Positions 43,672 through 53,392 of a DNA stretch of 64,000 nucleotides are shown piece by piece. The stretch spans positions 1 through 64,000 of the forward strand of contig CAKOVS010000002.1 in NCBI GenBank assembly GCA_934122085.1, given 5' to 3'. Every line of letters starts with the position of its first letter. The stretch's first letter is position 1. The notes under the pieces are model-generated. The model saw only the letters and a program-made list of their open reading frames with translations. It had not been told where the DNA came from and ran no database searches. The stretch comes from an uncultured Clostridia bacterium (lineage in GTDB: Bacteria > Bacillota > Clostridia > TANB77 > CAG-508). The translations under genes and the position numbers were made by a program.

Positions 43672-44912
43672 AAATATTCATCTATTGAATTTGCCGCATT
43701 TCTTCCAGACCTAGCAGCCCATGCAACAGTTCCTTTACATCCAGCAATATCTCCTCCAGCAAATATTTTTGGCTTTGAGGTTCTATTTTTTTCATCTACT
43801 ATAATATAACCATACTTGTCTAAGTCGAGTTCTAACTCGTTTGTAAACTTTTCAGGCATTGATCCTAATGCCATTATTACATAATCTATATCAATTAAAT
43901 AATTTGATTTTTCTATATTAATAGGAACTTTTCTTTTTTCTCCTTCTTTTTGCACTAATTCTGTTTTAATTAATTCTAATTTTTCTACTTTTTGATCTCC
44001 TATAATTTTTACAATATTATTCTGAAATAAAAACTTTATTCCTTCTTGTTTAGCCTCTTCTATTTCTTTTGCTTCTGCTGGCATTTGTTCTTCTGCTCTT
44101 CTATATATAACATCTACTGCCTCTGCACCTAATCTTTTTATTGTTCTAGCACAATCCATTGCTACATTTCCGCCACCTATTACAGCAACTTTCTTTCCTT
44201 TATAATTTGGATGTAACTTTTTTTCTAAAAGTTGATTTCCTCCAAATACTCCTTGTAGATTCTCTCCGTCTACTCCCATTTTAGTAGTTATATTAGCACC
44301 ATAGGCTAAAAATACTGCATCAAATTTATCTTCAAGCTCTTGTAATGTAAAATTCTTTCCAAGTTCTTTATTATATTCTACTTGTAATCCTAAATCTAAT
44401 ATTTTCTGAATTGTATCTTTTACAATTTTCTTTGGAAGTCTAAATTCTGGAATTCCATGAACAAGTAGTCCTCCAAGATAATCATATTTTTCAAATATAG
44501 TAACAGAATATCCCTTTTTTAATAAAAATGCAGATGCTGTTAAACCAGCAGGACCTCCTCCTACAATTGCAACTTTTTTATTTTTATTTTCATTATTTAT
44601 TTCTGCAAATTTATATCCTTCTTTTATTGCAATATCTCCTACAAATGCTTCTAGTTCTCCAATACTAACAGGTTGTCCTTTTATTCCTCTTACACATGAA
44701 CCTTGACACTGCTTTGTATGTGGACATATTCTTCCACATACAGATTCTAGTACTGTTGTTTCTGATAATATCTCATATGCTTGTTTATAATTTTCTTCTT
44801 TTATTGCTTTTATAAATCCTGGTATATTATTATTTAATGGACAACCTTTATTAGAACAAGGTTTTGTCACACAATTTAAACAATAATTTGTTTTTGATTT
44901 TATTTCTTCCAT
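43662..44912 (-). CDS. NAD(P)H-dependent oxidoreductase, glutamate synthase small-subunit type (GltD-like)
   Basis: Start at 44912 (MEEIKSKTNYCLNC) with GGAG upstream. About 416 residues: an N-terminal cysteine-rich Fe-S part (CLNCVTKPCSNKGCPLNN, VCGRICPHTKQCQGSCVRG), FAD motif VAIVGGGPAGLTAS, NADPH motif VAVIGGGNVAMDCARTIKRLGA, and C-terminal ATG-like motif IFAGGDIAGCKGTVAWAARSGR. It lies alone without a gltA large subunit, as with many Clostridial GltD-like electron carriers (NfnB-like). The partner is unknown. Confidence 0.9.
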   Translation of the reverse strand: MEEIKSKTNYCLNCVTKPCSNKGCPLNNNIPGFIKAIKEENYKQAYEILSETTVLESVCGRICPHTKQCQGSCVRGIKGQPVSIGELEAFVGDIAIKEGYKFAEINNENKNKKVAIVGGGPAGLTASAFLLKKGYSVTIFEKYDYLGGLLVHGIPEFRLPKKIVKDTIQKILDLGLQVEYNKELGKNFTLQELEDKFDAVFLAYGANITTKMGVDGENLQGVFGGNQLLEKKLHPNYKGKKVAVIGGGNVAMDCARTIKRLGAEAVDVIYRRAEEQMPAEAKEIEEAKQEGIKFLFQNNIVKIIGDQKVEKLELIKTELVQKEGEKRKVPINIEKSNYLIDIDYVIMALGSMPEKFTNELELDLDKYGYIIVDEKNRTSKPKIFAGGDIAGCKGTVAWAARSGRNAANSIDEYLKK

Positions 44913-44998
44913 TATGAGTAACTCCATTCAACTAATTTCGTATAAATATTTTATATTTTTATACTATTTCAGTCAATATACCTGACCTTTTATTCAAT

Positions 44999-45559
44999 CT
45001 ATTGGCATATTTCATTATATCTTTTTATAACTTGTTTTAAATCTTTAATAAAATCTATTTTTTTATTTTCATCTCTCAATAATGCTGCAGGATGCCATGT
45101 TGGCATATAAAAAATTCCTTTTTTTTCTATCCATTTTCCTCTACTAGCTGTTATTCCATATTCTTTTCCTAATATGTTTTTTAATGCAACACTACCTAGT
45201 AATACAATTATTTTTGGTTTTACTAAAATTACTTGATTTCTTAAATAATCTAAACAGTTTTCTGCCTCGTCATCTTGTGGATTTCTATTATTTGGTGGCC
45301 TACATTTTACTATATTAGCAATATATACTTCTTCTCTTTTTATTCCTAACATATCAAATGCCATATTCATAAGTTTTCCTGCTTTTCCCACAAAAGGTTC
45401 GCCTTGTGCATCTTCATCTGCTCCAGGCCCTTCACCTATAAGCATTATATCTGCTTCTCTATTTCCTACTCCAAATACTACATTTTTTCTATTTTCACAT
45501 AGCCTACATTTTCTACATTGTTTTACTACTTCTTCTAATTCTTCCCAATTGTTATACAT
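44999..45559 (-). CDS. udg: Uracil-DNA glycosylase, family 4 (Fe-S)
   Basis: This 186-residue protein opens with CRKCRLCENRKNVVFG (the first cysteine pair of the Fe-S cluster), then motif 1 GEGPGADEDAQGEPFVGKAGKLM and further cysteines in VKCRPPNNRNP and CLDYLR, and motif 2 TWHPAALLR. It removes uracil from DNA as the first step of base excision repair. It stands between the TatD and GltD-like genes with short gaps. Confidence 0.93.
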   Translation of the reverse strand: MYNNWEELEEVVKQCRKCRLCENRKNVVFGVGNREADIMLIGEGPGADEDAQGEPFVGKAGKLMNMAFDMLGIKREEVYIANIVKCRPPNNRNPQDDEAENCLDYLRNQVILVKPKIIVLLGSVALKNILGKEYGITASRGKWIEKKGIFYMPTWHPAALLRDENKKIDFIKDLKQVIKRYNEICQ

Positions 45560-45610
45560 ATTTTTTCCTATATTATAGTATTTAGGTTTTTCTGGATTTG
45601 CCTATAAACC

Positions 45611-46399
45611 TTATTTCTCTATTTCAAAAATTTTCATAGCATTTTCATAAGTCTGTTTTGCAATTTCTTCTAGTGAGATTCCTTTTAAATCTGCAATTTT
45701 TTGAGCAACATATTTAACATTTCTGCAATCATTTCTATGTCCTCTATGTGGTTCTGGTGATAAATATGGGCTATCTGTTTCTATTAACATCTTATCAAGA
45801 GGAACCATATCAATTATTGCTGGAGCATTCTTTGAATTTTTAAATGTGATTGGTCCTGCAAATGATATATAATATCCAAGTTGTAATGCTTGTTTTACTA
45901 GTTCTTGATTTTGTTGACAACAATGAAATATTCCAGCTTTATTTACTTTATGATTTTTTATAATATCAATCGTATCTATACATGCATCTCTTGAATGAAT
46001 TACTATTGGTAATTCTAATTTATTAGCCAATTCTATTTGTTTTATAAAAGCTTTTTTTTGCAACTCTTTATTTTCAGTATTCCAATAATAATCTAATCCA
46101 ATTTCGCCTATTGCAACTATTTTATTATTTCTATTTTCAACTGCAATATTTGAAATTTCCTCTATATTTTTCCACAATTCTTCTTCAGTTTGTGGAATAT
46201 CATTTGGTGAAATTCCAACTATTGAATATATATAATTATACTTTTGGGCTAATTCTAATGAAAATTTTGATGATGAAATATTATATCCTGCACATACAAA
46301 TTTTGTTATTCCACTCTTATATGTTTGTTCTATTATTTCTTCTCTATCTTCATCAAACTTTTCATCATTATAATGTGAATGTGAATCAAAAAACTCCAT
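45611..46399 (-). CDS. tatD: TatD family metal-dependent DNase
   Basis: This 262-residue TIM-barrel hydrolase has FFDSHSHYNDEKF (metal histidines), IGEIGLDYYW, PIVIHSRDA, GIFHCCQQN, and LIETDSPYLSPEPHRG. TatD proteins are 3'-5' exonucleases in DNA quality control. A family B repeat forms its leader and contains AAAGGAAT near the ATG. It probably begins the tatD-udg pair. Confidence 0.94.
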   Translation of the reverse strand: MEFFDSHSHYNDEKFDEDREEIIEQTYKSGITKFVCAGYNISSSKFSLELAQKYNYIYSIVGISPNDIPQTEEELWKNIEEISNIAVENRNNKIVAIGEIGLDYYWNTENKELQKKAFIKQIELANKLELPIVIHSRDACIDTIDIIKNHKVNKAGIFHCCQQNQELVKQALQLGYYISFAGPITFKNSKNAPAIIDMVPLDKMLIETDSPYLSPEPHRGHRNDCRNVKYVAQKIADLKGISLEEIAKQTYENAMKIFEIEK

Positions 46400-46407
46400 C
46401 TAAAATT

Positions 46408-46475
46408 CCATTCCTTTCTTGCTTCTCTAAAAGTCACACATAGTAAAGAAAGATTTTATTTTTCTTTCAAACTAT
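46408..46475 (-). repeat. Dispersed leader repeat, family B copy 2
   Basis: Matches 8711-8778 over about 65 bases (TTCCTTTCT, GCTTC, CACACATAGTAAAGAAA, TTTATTTTTCTTTCAAA). As in copy 1, the minus-strand end supplies AAGAAAGGAAT before the downstream start codon, here of tatD. Confidence 0.7.
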
Positions 46476-46531
46476 TCTTCCTTTCTCTATTCAAGGGCCT
46501 CTAAAAAACTTTTCATTATTTTATTATTAAT

Positions 46532-46906
46532 TTATCTAAATATTACAACTACATTAGCAATTGCATATTCTTTACAATGTGATAAACTAATATCTATATC
46601 TTCTATATTTTGGATTTTATTATTTAAAATATTAACATATGGTCTACCTTTCCCATCATTTAATATTTCTATATCTTTCCAATTTATTTCAAATTTATTT
46701 TCTAATTCATTTGATATTGCTTTAAATATTGCTTCTTTTGCTGAAAATCTAGCTGCATAATGTTGATATTTTTGCATTTTTTTGCTTTCACAATATTCTC
46801 TTTCTTTTTTAGTATATACTCTTTCACAAAATTTCTCGTTTGTGTTTTCTATACTCTCTTTTACTCTACTTATTTCTATAATATCTGTTCCTGTTCTTAT
46901 TTTCAT
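46532..46906 (-). CDS. acpS: Holo-ACP synthase AcpS
   Basis: This 124-residue protein shows the AcpS signatures RTGTDIIEISRVKESI at the start, RFSAKEAIFKAI (metal and CoA contacts) in the middle and ISLSHCKEYAIANVVV near the end. It transfers 4'-phosphopantetheine to acyl carrier protein. AAAAGGAAATAGAT precedes the ATG. It is separate from rpsU by a terminator. Confidence 0.95.
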   Translation of the reverse strand: MKIRTGTDIIEISRVKESIENTNEKFCERVYTKKEREYCESKKMQKYQHYAARFSAKEAIFKAISNELENKFEINWKDIEILNDGKGRPYVNILNNKIQNIEDIDISLSHCKEYAIANVVVIFR

Positions 46907-46958
46907 ATCTATTTCCTTTTTAATATCAATATCTTTTTTTATTTTAATCTATATTGAA

Positions 46959-46990
46959 AAAAATAGCAAGCTTTTAACTTGCTATTTTTT
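46959..46990 (-). terminator. Terminator between rpsU and acpS
   Basis: AAAAATAGCAAG (46959-46970) and CTTGCTATTTTT (46978-46989) form a 12-bp stem with T-rich tracts on both sides. It is about 190 bases past rpsU; a weaker stem GAAAACTTT/AAAGTTTTC lies nearer, around 47119-47138. Confidence 0.75.
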
Positions 46991-47176
46991 ATGGTTCTAT
47001 AAAAAAGCCAGTCTAAGATTTTCTATCAAATGAAAATTTTAAGAAAATCTAAACATTGTCATATTTATCTATAAAAAGTCCTTCTACAATGAGAACTTTC
47101 CTACTATTAAAAAAAGCTGAGGCAGAAAACTTTTAAAGTTTTCCATCCCAACTATTGACATAGAGCCTTTTTAATA

Positions 47177-47344
47177 TTAAAATTTTCTTTTTCTAGCAGC
47201 CTCTGATTTTTTCTTTCTTCTTACACTTGGTTTTTCATAGCATTCTCTTTTACGAACTTCTTGAAGAACCCCGTTTCTAGCGCATTGTCTTTTAAACTTT
47301 TTTAGCGCTTCTTCTATATTTCCATTAACTTTTATTTCTGACAT
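47177..47344 (-). CDS. rpsU: Ribosomal protein bS21
   Basis: This 55-residue protein, MSEIKVNGNIEEALKKF, with CARNGVLQEVRKRECYEKPS and a very basic C-terminus, is a clear S21. It is part of the 30S subunit and affects mRNA initiation. AAGGAGGGG lies before the ATG, and it has its own promoter (47412-47441). Confidence 0.97.
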   Translation of the reverse strand: MSEIKVNGNIEEALKKFKRQCARNGVLQEVRKRECYEKPSVRRKKKSEAARKRKF

Positions 47345-47411
47345 TTATTAATTCCCCTCCTTCCGGCGTTTAGAACACTGTATGTGGGATTTCATCCTTT
47401 ATACGCTAATC

Positions 47412-47441
47412 ATTATACATTATTTTCCTCTATGTTGTCAA
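47412..47441 (-). promoter_or_regulatory. Strong promoter of rpsU
   Basis: Minus strand TTGACA (47436-47441), 18-base spacer, TATAAT (47412-47417): both boxes are perfect sigma-A consensus. A leader of about 60 bases follows. Confidence 0.85.
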
Positions 47442-47471
47442 GCTTTTTAGCATAATTAATAAATTTTTTAT

Positions 47472-47993
47472 TTATACTTCATATGGTATTATTTGATGTG
47501 TTTGTAATGATTTTTGTACATCAATTATTCTTTGATTTCTTGAACCTCTAAATTTCAAATTTAAATCCTTTTTATCTTCCTCAAATTTACCATCTACCAC
47601 AACATCTATATACTTCATTAATTCTTTAGTTTCTGACCAATTTTCAAACATATTACCTTCAATGTCATCGTCAAATTTATATCCTGTATAACACCAAATG
47701 TTTTTATCTGGAAATTTTTCTTTTACTTTTTTTACTAATGGTAATAGTCCTTTTTGATTTGAGTATTCTAATGGCTCTCCTCCTAAAAGTGACAAGCCTG
47801 CAACATATGGATGATTTAAATCATCTAATATTCTATCAATTTCCTTTTCAGTAAATTCTTTTCCATAATTAAAGTCCCATGCTTGTGCATTAAAACATCC
47901 TTTGCAATGATGATTACATCCGCTTACAAATAATGATACTCTTACTCCTTTTCCATTTGCTACATCTGCTATTTTTATATCTGCATAATTCAT
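47472..47993 (-). CDS. nrdG: Anaerobic ribonucleotide reductase activating protein (radical SAM)
   Basis: This 173-residue protein has MNYADIKIADVANGKGVRVSLFVSGCNHHCKGCFN, giving the radical SAM CxxxCxxC and the NrdG context, plus LSLLGGEPLEYSNQKGL. It installs the glycyl radical in NrdD. nrdD is not in the window, so the activator gene is unlinked here. GAGGAACAATAA precedes the ATG; the 577-residue gene upstream ends 21 bases away. Confidence 0.92.
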   Translation of the reverse strand: MNYADIKIADVANGKGVRVSLFVSGCNHHCKGCFNAQAWDFNYGKEFTEKEIDRILDDLNHPYVAGLSLLGGEPLEYSNQKGLLPLVKKVKEKFPDKNIWCYTGYKFDDDIEGNMFENWSETKELMKYIDVVVDGKFEEDKKDLNLKFRGSRNQRIIDVQKSLQTHQIIPYEV

Positions 47994-48014
47994 TTATTGT
48001 TCCTCTTTTCTTGA

Positions 48015-49748
48015 TTAATTTGATTTATACATTCCTTCTCTTTCTCTTCCCAATGCTGTGTAAAATGCTATTTTTAAATTATCATTTCCTGATTGTGCAA
48101 CATACGAATATATATCATCAATTTCATCATATTTCTTATCCCAATAATTTTGATTTACTACACTGTTATATGATGCATAATAATCTTTTAATGGATAATA
48201 ATACATCGTACTTCCATCAGTTTTATATGCCATTTGTCTATTAAAATCTAAATTTAGTCTTCCTGCACTCTCTGCTCCTATTCCATATTCTGACGATATT
48301 GCAATATTGTTTTCATTCTCTATAAGATATTTATCACCAATTCTATGATAAAATCTATCAGCACCTAATATGTATATATTTTCTTCTCTTACCACTTCTT
48401 TGCTTTCCGAATTATTTATAATTGTATATCCATTATATGTTTTGCCTCCAATTTCAATTCCTTGTACAAAGCTTATCATTGCAATATTATTCATTACTTT
48501 TGCCCAATCTTCTTCACTAAGTTCTGGCATTTGAAATTTTGCGCTATTCTGTGAATTAAAGTTTGCTATTGCTATTGCTAAATTTGTTCTTATCTTATTT
48601 TTTATAATTGCTAATCTATGTTGATTAAAATTAGATTTTTCACATTCTATATTATTTTCTGGTCTTGAATTATCACTATTAAAATCAAAAATCTTTATAT
48701 TAGTATCACTAGACCAAACTTTTATTTTTTCCGTTTCTCCATTATTTTTAATAACATAATCTTGCGCATCTGCATATGTTAAATTTTTTAATGAAGATTC
48801 TTTAACCCTTTTACTAAAATTAAATGCTTCTGAATAATAATTATATGCTGAATCACTCGCACCTATCTTTTCATAAAATGAGTCATATCCTGATTTTGTA
48901 CCAACTTGCGTAGTAGGTTTAAGTTCCATCATATTTCCATTCAAAAAATATATTATTCTTTTATTATGTTCATCATGTTCATCTAAATAATATTTAGTTC
49001 CATTATATCTAATATATTTATAATATCCTTCTGGTAATGTTCCAATTGCTGGTAAATATTCTTTTAACATTTTTCCTTTTGTTATTTCTACTCCATTGTA
49101 CTGTAATGTATTTGTATTTACACTTGTTATTCCATCAATTAAATATCCTGATTCATTCCAATACACTCCATCGACTATTCCTTTTATTGAAATATGATTA
49201 TCTAAAGAATATGTTATAACAACATCTGTATTGTCTTTTACATATTCTGCACTATATGTTATATATGGTTTTAATCCAAATATATTTTTCTCATTATTAT
49301 CAATTGGAACTTTATTTCCATTATTGTCTAACACATAATTTTCATTTCCATCATCATCTTTTATAGTTTGATATAAATAATTTTGATTATTAAATTTTGA
49401 ATAAATATAAAATCCATCGTACATTGTATATACTAATGCAGGAATATATTCATTCATTTCATCTTCAGAATATCCATTCATCCCAAATACTGATTTTATT
49501 GATGCCTTAAATGTTGATACAGATGCTTCTATATCTCTTATTTTTGAGTTTGCTATATCAGATGTTGAACTATTTGCCGTATTTATCTGAAATGCTTTTA
49601 TTGCATCACTTGTTGCTGCTGTTAGTTTCATATCATACTCAGTTTGGAGAGATATTGTACTAATTTGCATTTGTGTATAAGCTCCTAGTATTATTGAAAT
49701 TGGTAATATTATTATTATAAATATTATTGCTAAATCTTGAATTCTCAT
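48015..49748 (-). CDS. Large membrane-anchored extracytoplasmic protein, unknown role
   Basis: This 577-residue protein has one membrane helix right at the N-terminus (about 6-25, LAIIFIIIILPISIILG), a long helix with KLTAATSDAIKAFQINTANSS, then YIPALVYTMYDGFYIYSKFN and a large beta-rich region. The N-terminus resembles TadE/pseudopilin-like secreted proteins, and the overall pattern recalls a Clostridial family I cannot name. It is likely a surface or pilus-related protein. AGAGGAGCACAT precedes the ATG. It ends 21 bases before nrdG. Confidence 0.6.
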   Translation of the reverse strand: MRIQDLAIIFIIIILPISIILGAYTQMQISTISLQTEYDMKLTAATSDAIKAFQINTANSSTSDIANSKIRDIEASVSTFKASIKSVFGMNGYSEDEMNEYIPALVYTMYDGFYIYSKFNNQNYLYQTIKDDDGNENYVLDNNGNKVPIDNNEKNIFGLKPYITYSAEYVKDNTDVVITYSLDNHISIKGIVDGVYWNESGYLIDGITSVNTNTLQYNGVEITKGKMLKEYLPAIGTLPEGYYKYIRYNGTKYYLDEHDEHNKRIIYFLNGNMMELKPTTQVGTKSGYDSFYEKIGASDSAYNYYSEAFNFSKRVKESSLKNLTYADAQDYVIKNNGETEKIKVWSSDTNIKIFDFNSDNSRPENNIECEKSNFNQHRLAIIKNKIRTNLAIAIANFNSQNSAKFQMPELSEEDWAKVMNNIAMISFVQGIEIGGKTYNGYTIINNSESKEVVREENIYILGADRFYHRIGDKYLIENENNIAISSEYGIGAESAGRLNLDFNRQMAYKTDGSTMYYYPLKDYYASYNSVVNQNYWDKKYDEIDDIYSYVAQSGNDNLKIAFYTALGREREGMYKSN

Positions 49749-49919
49749 ATGTGCTCCTCTCTTATGTATATCTTCCGTTCTTTTTCATACTATATAATTA
49801 CTACAAATATTAATTTTTGTCAATAGAAATCTTTGGTGTAAGTCTTTATTTTTCTTGATATTTAGCCAAAATAAAAAGAAAGAAAATCTTTTTATTTTTC
49901 CTTCCTTTTATTTTAGTAT

Positions 49920-51722
49920 TTAGTCTTGAAAAATTCTGTCGAATTCTTCTCCTTCAATTTTTTCTTTTTCCATTAATACTCCTGCAACCGCATGAAGTTT
50001 ATCAACATGTTCTGTTAAGATTTTTACTGCTTTTTCATATGCTGTTTGAACAATTCTTTTTACCTCTTCATCTATTAATGCTGCTGTTTCTTCTGAATAA
50101 TCTTTTGTTTGAGCAAAATCTCTTCCTAAGAATACTTCTCCTTCTCCACCACCAAACATTACTGTTCCAACTTTTTCGCTCATTCCATATTTTGTAACCA
50201 TATTTCTTGCAATTTGTGATGCTCTTTCAATATCATTACTTGCTCCTGTTGAAATATCATTTAATATTATTGCTTCTGCAACTCTTCCTCCAAGAAGTGA
50301 TACTATATTTTCTTCCATTTCTGTTTTTGACATAAATGATTTATCTTCTGTTGGTCTATACATTGTATATCCTCCAGCCATTCCTCTTGGTATAATTGAT
50401 ATTTGATGTACTGGGTCTTGTGTTGGTAAATATCTACTTACTACAGCATGACCTGCTTCATGATATGCTACTAATCTATTCTCTTTTTCGCTTCTTACTC
50501 TTGTTTTCTTTTCTGGTCCCATAGTTACTTTTACCATGGCATCTTCAATTTCTTTCATTCCTATTTCTTTATAATTTCTTCTTGCTGCTAATAATGCTGC
50601 TTCATTTAATACATTTTCTAGATCTGCTCCTGCAAATCCTGATGTATTTTTTGCAATTACTTTTAAATCTACATCATCTGATAATTTTTTCTTTCTTGCA
50701 TGTACTTCAAGTATTTGTTCTCTTGCCTTTACATCTGGACTTCCTACTACTATTTGTCTATCAAATCTTCCAGCTCTTAATAGTGCTTTATCTAATACAT
50801 CTGGTCTATTTGTTGCTGCTAAAATGATAACACCTTCATTATCTGAGAAACCATCCATTTCAACTAATAATTGATTTAATGTTTGTTCTCTTTCATCATG
50901 TCCTCCACCTAATCCAGCACCTCTTTGACGTCCTACAGCATCAATTTCATCTATAAATACTATACATGGTGCATTTTTCTTTGCTTGTTCAAATAGATCT
51001 CTTACTCTTGATGCACCAACCCCAACAAACATTTCTACAAAGTCAGAACCACTTATTGTATAAAATGGTACCCCTGCTTCTCCTGCTACTGCTTTTGCTA
51101 ATAATGTTTTACCAGTACCTGGTTGACCAACCAATAAAACTCCTTTTGGTATCCTTGCACCCATATCAGTAAATTTTTTTGGATTTTTTAAGAATTCTAC
51201 AATTTCTTCTAATTCTTCTTTTTCTTCATCAACACCTGCAACATCATCAAATGTTACTTTATTTTTTTCTCCTGCATTTACCATTCTTGCTCTGCTTTTT
51301 CCAAATGTCATAGATTTTGTTCCATTTTGATTATTTCCACTCATCATTATAAACCAAAATACTAAGAATATTGCAAGAAGTCCAAATGGTGTTATAAATC
51401 CTAATGCAGTTATCCATATTGATTCTTTTTCTTCTTCTAATGAAAATGCTCCTGTTTTTAAATAGTCTTGTGAATATGTTATGAAACTATCCAAACTTGG
51501 TATACTTACTTCTTTTTCTATCTTGTATCCTTTTAATTTTACTGTTGCTTGTGAACCTGTCGATGAAATTTTTATTTTTTCAATTTCTCCATTTTCAATA
51601 CTTGTTATTAATTCTGAATATGTCATTTGAGAACTTTTATTTTCCATTATTGATGTTATTAATACAATTGCTATTACTCCAATTATTAACCACATCGCTA
51701 GTGTTTTTATTCCTTTTTTCAA
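49920..51722 (-). CDS. ftsH: ATP-dependent zinc metalloprotease FtsH
   Basis: Translation starts at TTG after GGAAGGTAGG. The 600-residue protein has two membrane helices (about 10-27 and 108-128), an AAA+ module (Walker A GQPGTGKTLL, Walker B IVFIDEIDAVGRQRG, second region of homology ATNRPDVLDKALLRAGRFDRQI) and the zinc site HEAGHAVV. It degrades membrane and regulatory proteins. tilS lies upstream as usual, but hpt, often between them, is missing. Confidence 0.97.
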   Translation of the reverse strand: MKKGIKTLAMWLIIGVIAIVLITSIMENKSSQMTYSELITSIENGEIEKIKISSTGSQATVKLKGYKIEKEVSIPSLDSFITYSQDYLKTGAFSLEEEKESIWITALGFITPFGLLAIFLVFWFIMMSGNNQNGTKSMTFGKSRARMVNAGEKNKVTFDDVAGVDEEKEELEEIVEFLKNPKKFTDMGARIPKGVLLVGQPGTGKTLLAKAVAGEAGVPFYTISGSDFVEMFVGVGASRVRDLFEQAKKNAPCIVFIDEIDAVGRQRGAGLGGGHDEREQTLNQLLVEMDGFSDNEGVIILAATNRPDVLDKALLRAGRFDRQIVVGSPDVKAREQILEVHARKKKLSDDVDLKVIAKNTSGFAGADLENVLNEAALLAARRNYKEIGMKEIEDAMVKVTMGPEKKTRVRSEKENRLVAYHEAGHAVVSRYLPTQDPVHQISIIPRGMAGGYTMYRPTEDKSFMSKTEMEENIVSLLGGRVAEAIILNDISTGASNDIERASQIARNMVTKYGMSEKVGTVMFGGGEGEVFLGRDFAQTKDYSEETAALIDEEVKRIVQTAYEKAVKILTEHVDKLHAVAGVLMEKEKIEGEEFDRIFQD

Positions 51723-51874
51723 TTTACTACCTACCTTCCTTGTAATTATTACTTAATACTCTTTTACATCGAAAACTATAACATACCTTTTTCCATTTTT
51801 CAATAGTTTTTAAGTGATTTTTTTATGTCTTTTTTGTTACATTTTTTCAATGTTTTCTAGGGATATACTGCCTT

Positions 51875-52861
51875 TTAATCAATTTTTATGAAATTAATTT
51901 TTTTGTTTTTTATTAATACTTTTAAATTTTTATTTGGCATTAAAAATTTATTTCCTATATTATTATTACATAATTTTATAATATCAACTATATTTACTTT
52001 TTCAATGCCTTGTGTTGAACCAAATATTTTCTTTGTTGCTATTAATATAATTCTATTTTTTAATACTTCATCTAATAAATTAAATTCCTTCAATTTTAAT
52101 TCGATTCTATCATTTTCTTCTATTACTAATAATTTATTATAGGTTTCTAGAGCTATATTTTCTATAAAATTATCTTCACTTGATACTACATCTGCTAATC
52201 TCGTTATTGTTTCTATTATATTCGGATTAAATTGTTCTTTTATATATGGTATTACAATATTTCTAATTTTATTTCTTGTATATTCATTTTCAAAGTTTGT
52301 TTTATCTATTCTTGGTTGTAAATTGTTTTCTCTACAATATTCTTCTATTTCTTGTCTGTCACATTCTATCAAGGGTTTTATAAATCTATTTTCTCTTATT
52401 GGTTCTATCCCTTTTAATCCTGAAATTCCACTCCCCCTAAGTAAATGCATAATTATTGTTTCTACATTATCATTTTTATTATGTGCTATTGCTATTTTAT
52501 TTGATTTTGTTTCTTTTAATATTTCTTCAAAATATTCATATCTAACTTTTCTTCCAGCTTCTTCTGTTCCTATTTTTTCATTTTTTGCAATTGTAGGCAC
52601 GTCTATCTTTTTAGCAAAAAATTTTATATTATATTTTTGGCAATATTTTTTTACATATTTTTCATCTTCATCAGCATCTTTTCCTCGAATATTATGATTT
52701 ATATGTACAACAAATATATCAAATTTTAATTCACTCATCAATTGTCTTAAAATATCTAACATTGCAATAGAATCTGGTCCCCCTGAAACACCTAATATTA
52801 TTTTATCTCCTGAATTTATTAAATTATATTTTTTAATTGTTTGTATTACTTTTTGTTTCAT
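51875..52861 (-). CDS. tilS: tRNA(Ile)-lysidine synthetase TilS
   Basis: About 328 residues; ATG at 52861 or two codons earlier, both after AAAGGAG. The PP-loop SGGPDSIAML (about 27-36), FVVHINHNIRG and HNKNDNVETIIMHLLRGSGISGLKGI are all present, with the C-terminal domain short, as in small TilS forms. It converts the wobble C of tRNA-Ile to lysidine so AUA is read correctly, an essential step in an AT-rich genome. Confidence 0.94.
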   Translation of the reverse strand: MKQKVIQTIKKYNLINSGDKIILGVSGGPDSIAMLDILRQLMSELKFDIFVVHINHNIRGKDADEDEKYVKKYCQKYNIKFFAKKIDVPTIAKNEKIGTEEAGRKVRYEYFEEILKETKSNKIAIAHNKNDNVETIIMHLLRGSGISGLKGIEPIRENRFIKPLIECDRQEIEEYCRENNLQPRIDKTNFENEYTRNKIRNIVIPYIKEQFNPNIIETITRLADVVSSEDNFIENIALETYNKLLVIEENDRIELKLKEFNLLDEVLKNRIILIATKKIFGSTQGIEKVNIVDIIKLCNNNIGNKFLMPNKNLKVLIKNKKINFIKID

Positions 52862-52891
52862 TCTCATTTAACTCCTTTTAACAAAATGTAA

Positions 52892-52954
52892 CAAACCATC
52901 CCCAAAAAAGGGATGGTTTGTATGGATTAAAACTTAAGGAATTTCTCCTTTAGT
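52892..52954 (-). terminator. Two hairpins after the 52984-53292 gene
   Basis: CAAACCATCCC/GGGATGGTTTG (52892-52920) is a perfect 11-bp stem, and AAACTTAAGGA/TCCTTTAGTTT lies at about 52928-52954. Together they separate this gene from tilS. Confidence 0.7.
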
Positions 52955-52983
52955 TTTATTTACTTAGGTTAGTATCAGAATTA

Positions 52984-53292
52984 TTATACAATTTTTTTAA
53001 AATACTCTTTAATTTTTTTACGATTCGTTGCATTTACAATTCCAATTTTATGCGCATCACTATATTTCTTACTAGCATAAAGATCATCAATTGCTTTTAT
53101 CACCCACACAACAAATTCAAATTGTGATTTTTCGTCCTGCTTATCCCAAGTAAAAAACTTTACCAATTGTGTATTTCCTTCTTTTGCAAACCTATCAAGC
53201 CGTAAAACCATTTTATAAGCTTCGTCTTTTCCCATAAGTTTTTCCAAAAATTTCGGAAATTCTTTTAATTGGTTTTCTTTGACTAATGCCAT
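52984..53292 (-). CDS. Unknown 102-residue protein, single-gene unit
   Basis: ATG at 53292 follows GGAGGAAAATGAA; the ORF could begin five codons earlier but that ATG overlaps the site. The protein is helical and charged: FPKFLEKLMGKDEAYKMVLRLDRFAKEG and FEFVVWVIKAIDDLYASKKY. No family recognised. It has a consensus promoter and terminators between dnaB and tilS, like the other orphan cassettes here. Confidence 0.6.
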   Translation of the reverse strand: MALVKENQLKEFPKFLEKLMGKDEAYKMVLRLDRFAKEGNTQLVKFFTWDKQDEKSQFEFVVWVIKAIDDLYASKKYSDAHKIGIVNATNRKKIKEYFKKIV

Positions 53293-53335
53293 TTCATTTT
53301 CCTCCATTTTTATAAGTGTTTTGGCAAACGCATAT

Positions 53336-53364
53336 ATTATAACATTTATTTTTTATATTTGCAA
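53336..53364 (-). promoter_or_regulatory. Promoter of the 52984-53292 gene
   Basis: Minus strand TTGCAA (53359-53364), 17 bases, TATAAT (53336-53341) with an extended TG before the -10 box. Confidence 0.75.
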
Positions 53365-53392
53365 CTCTTTTTCATTTTTTTAGAATTTACTT

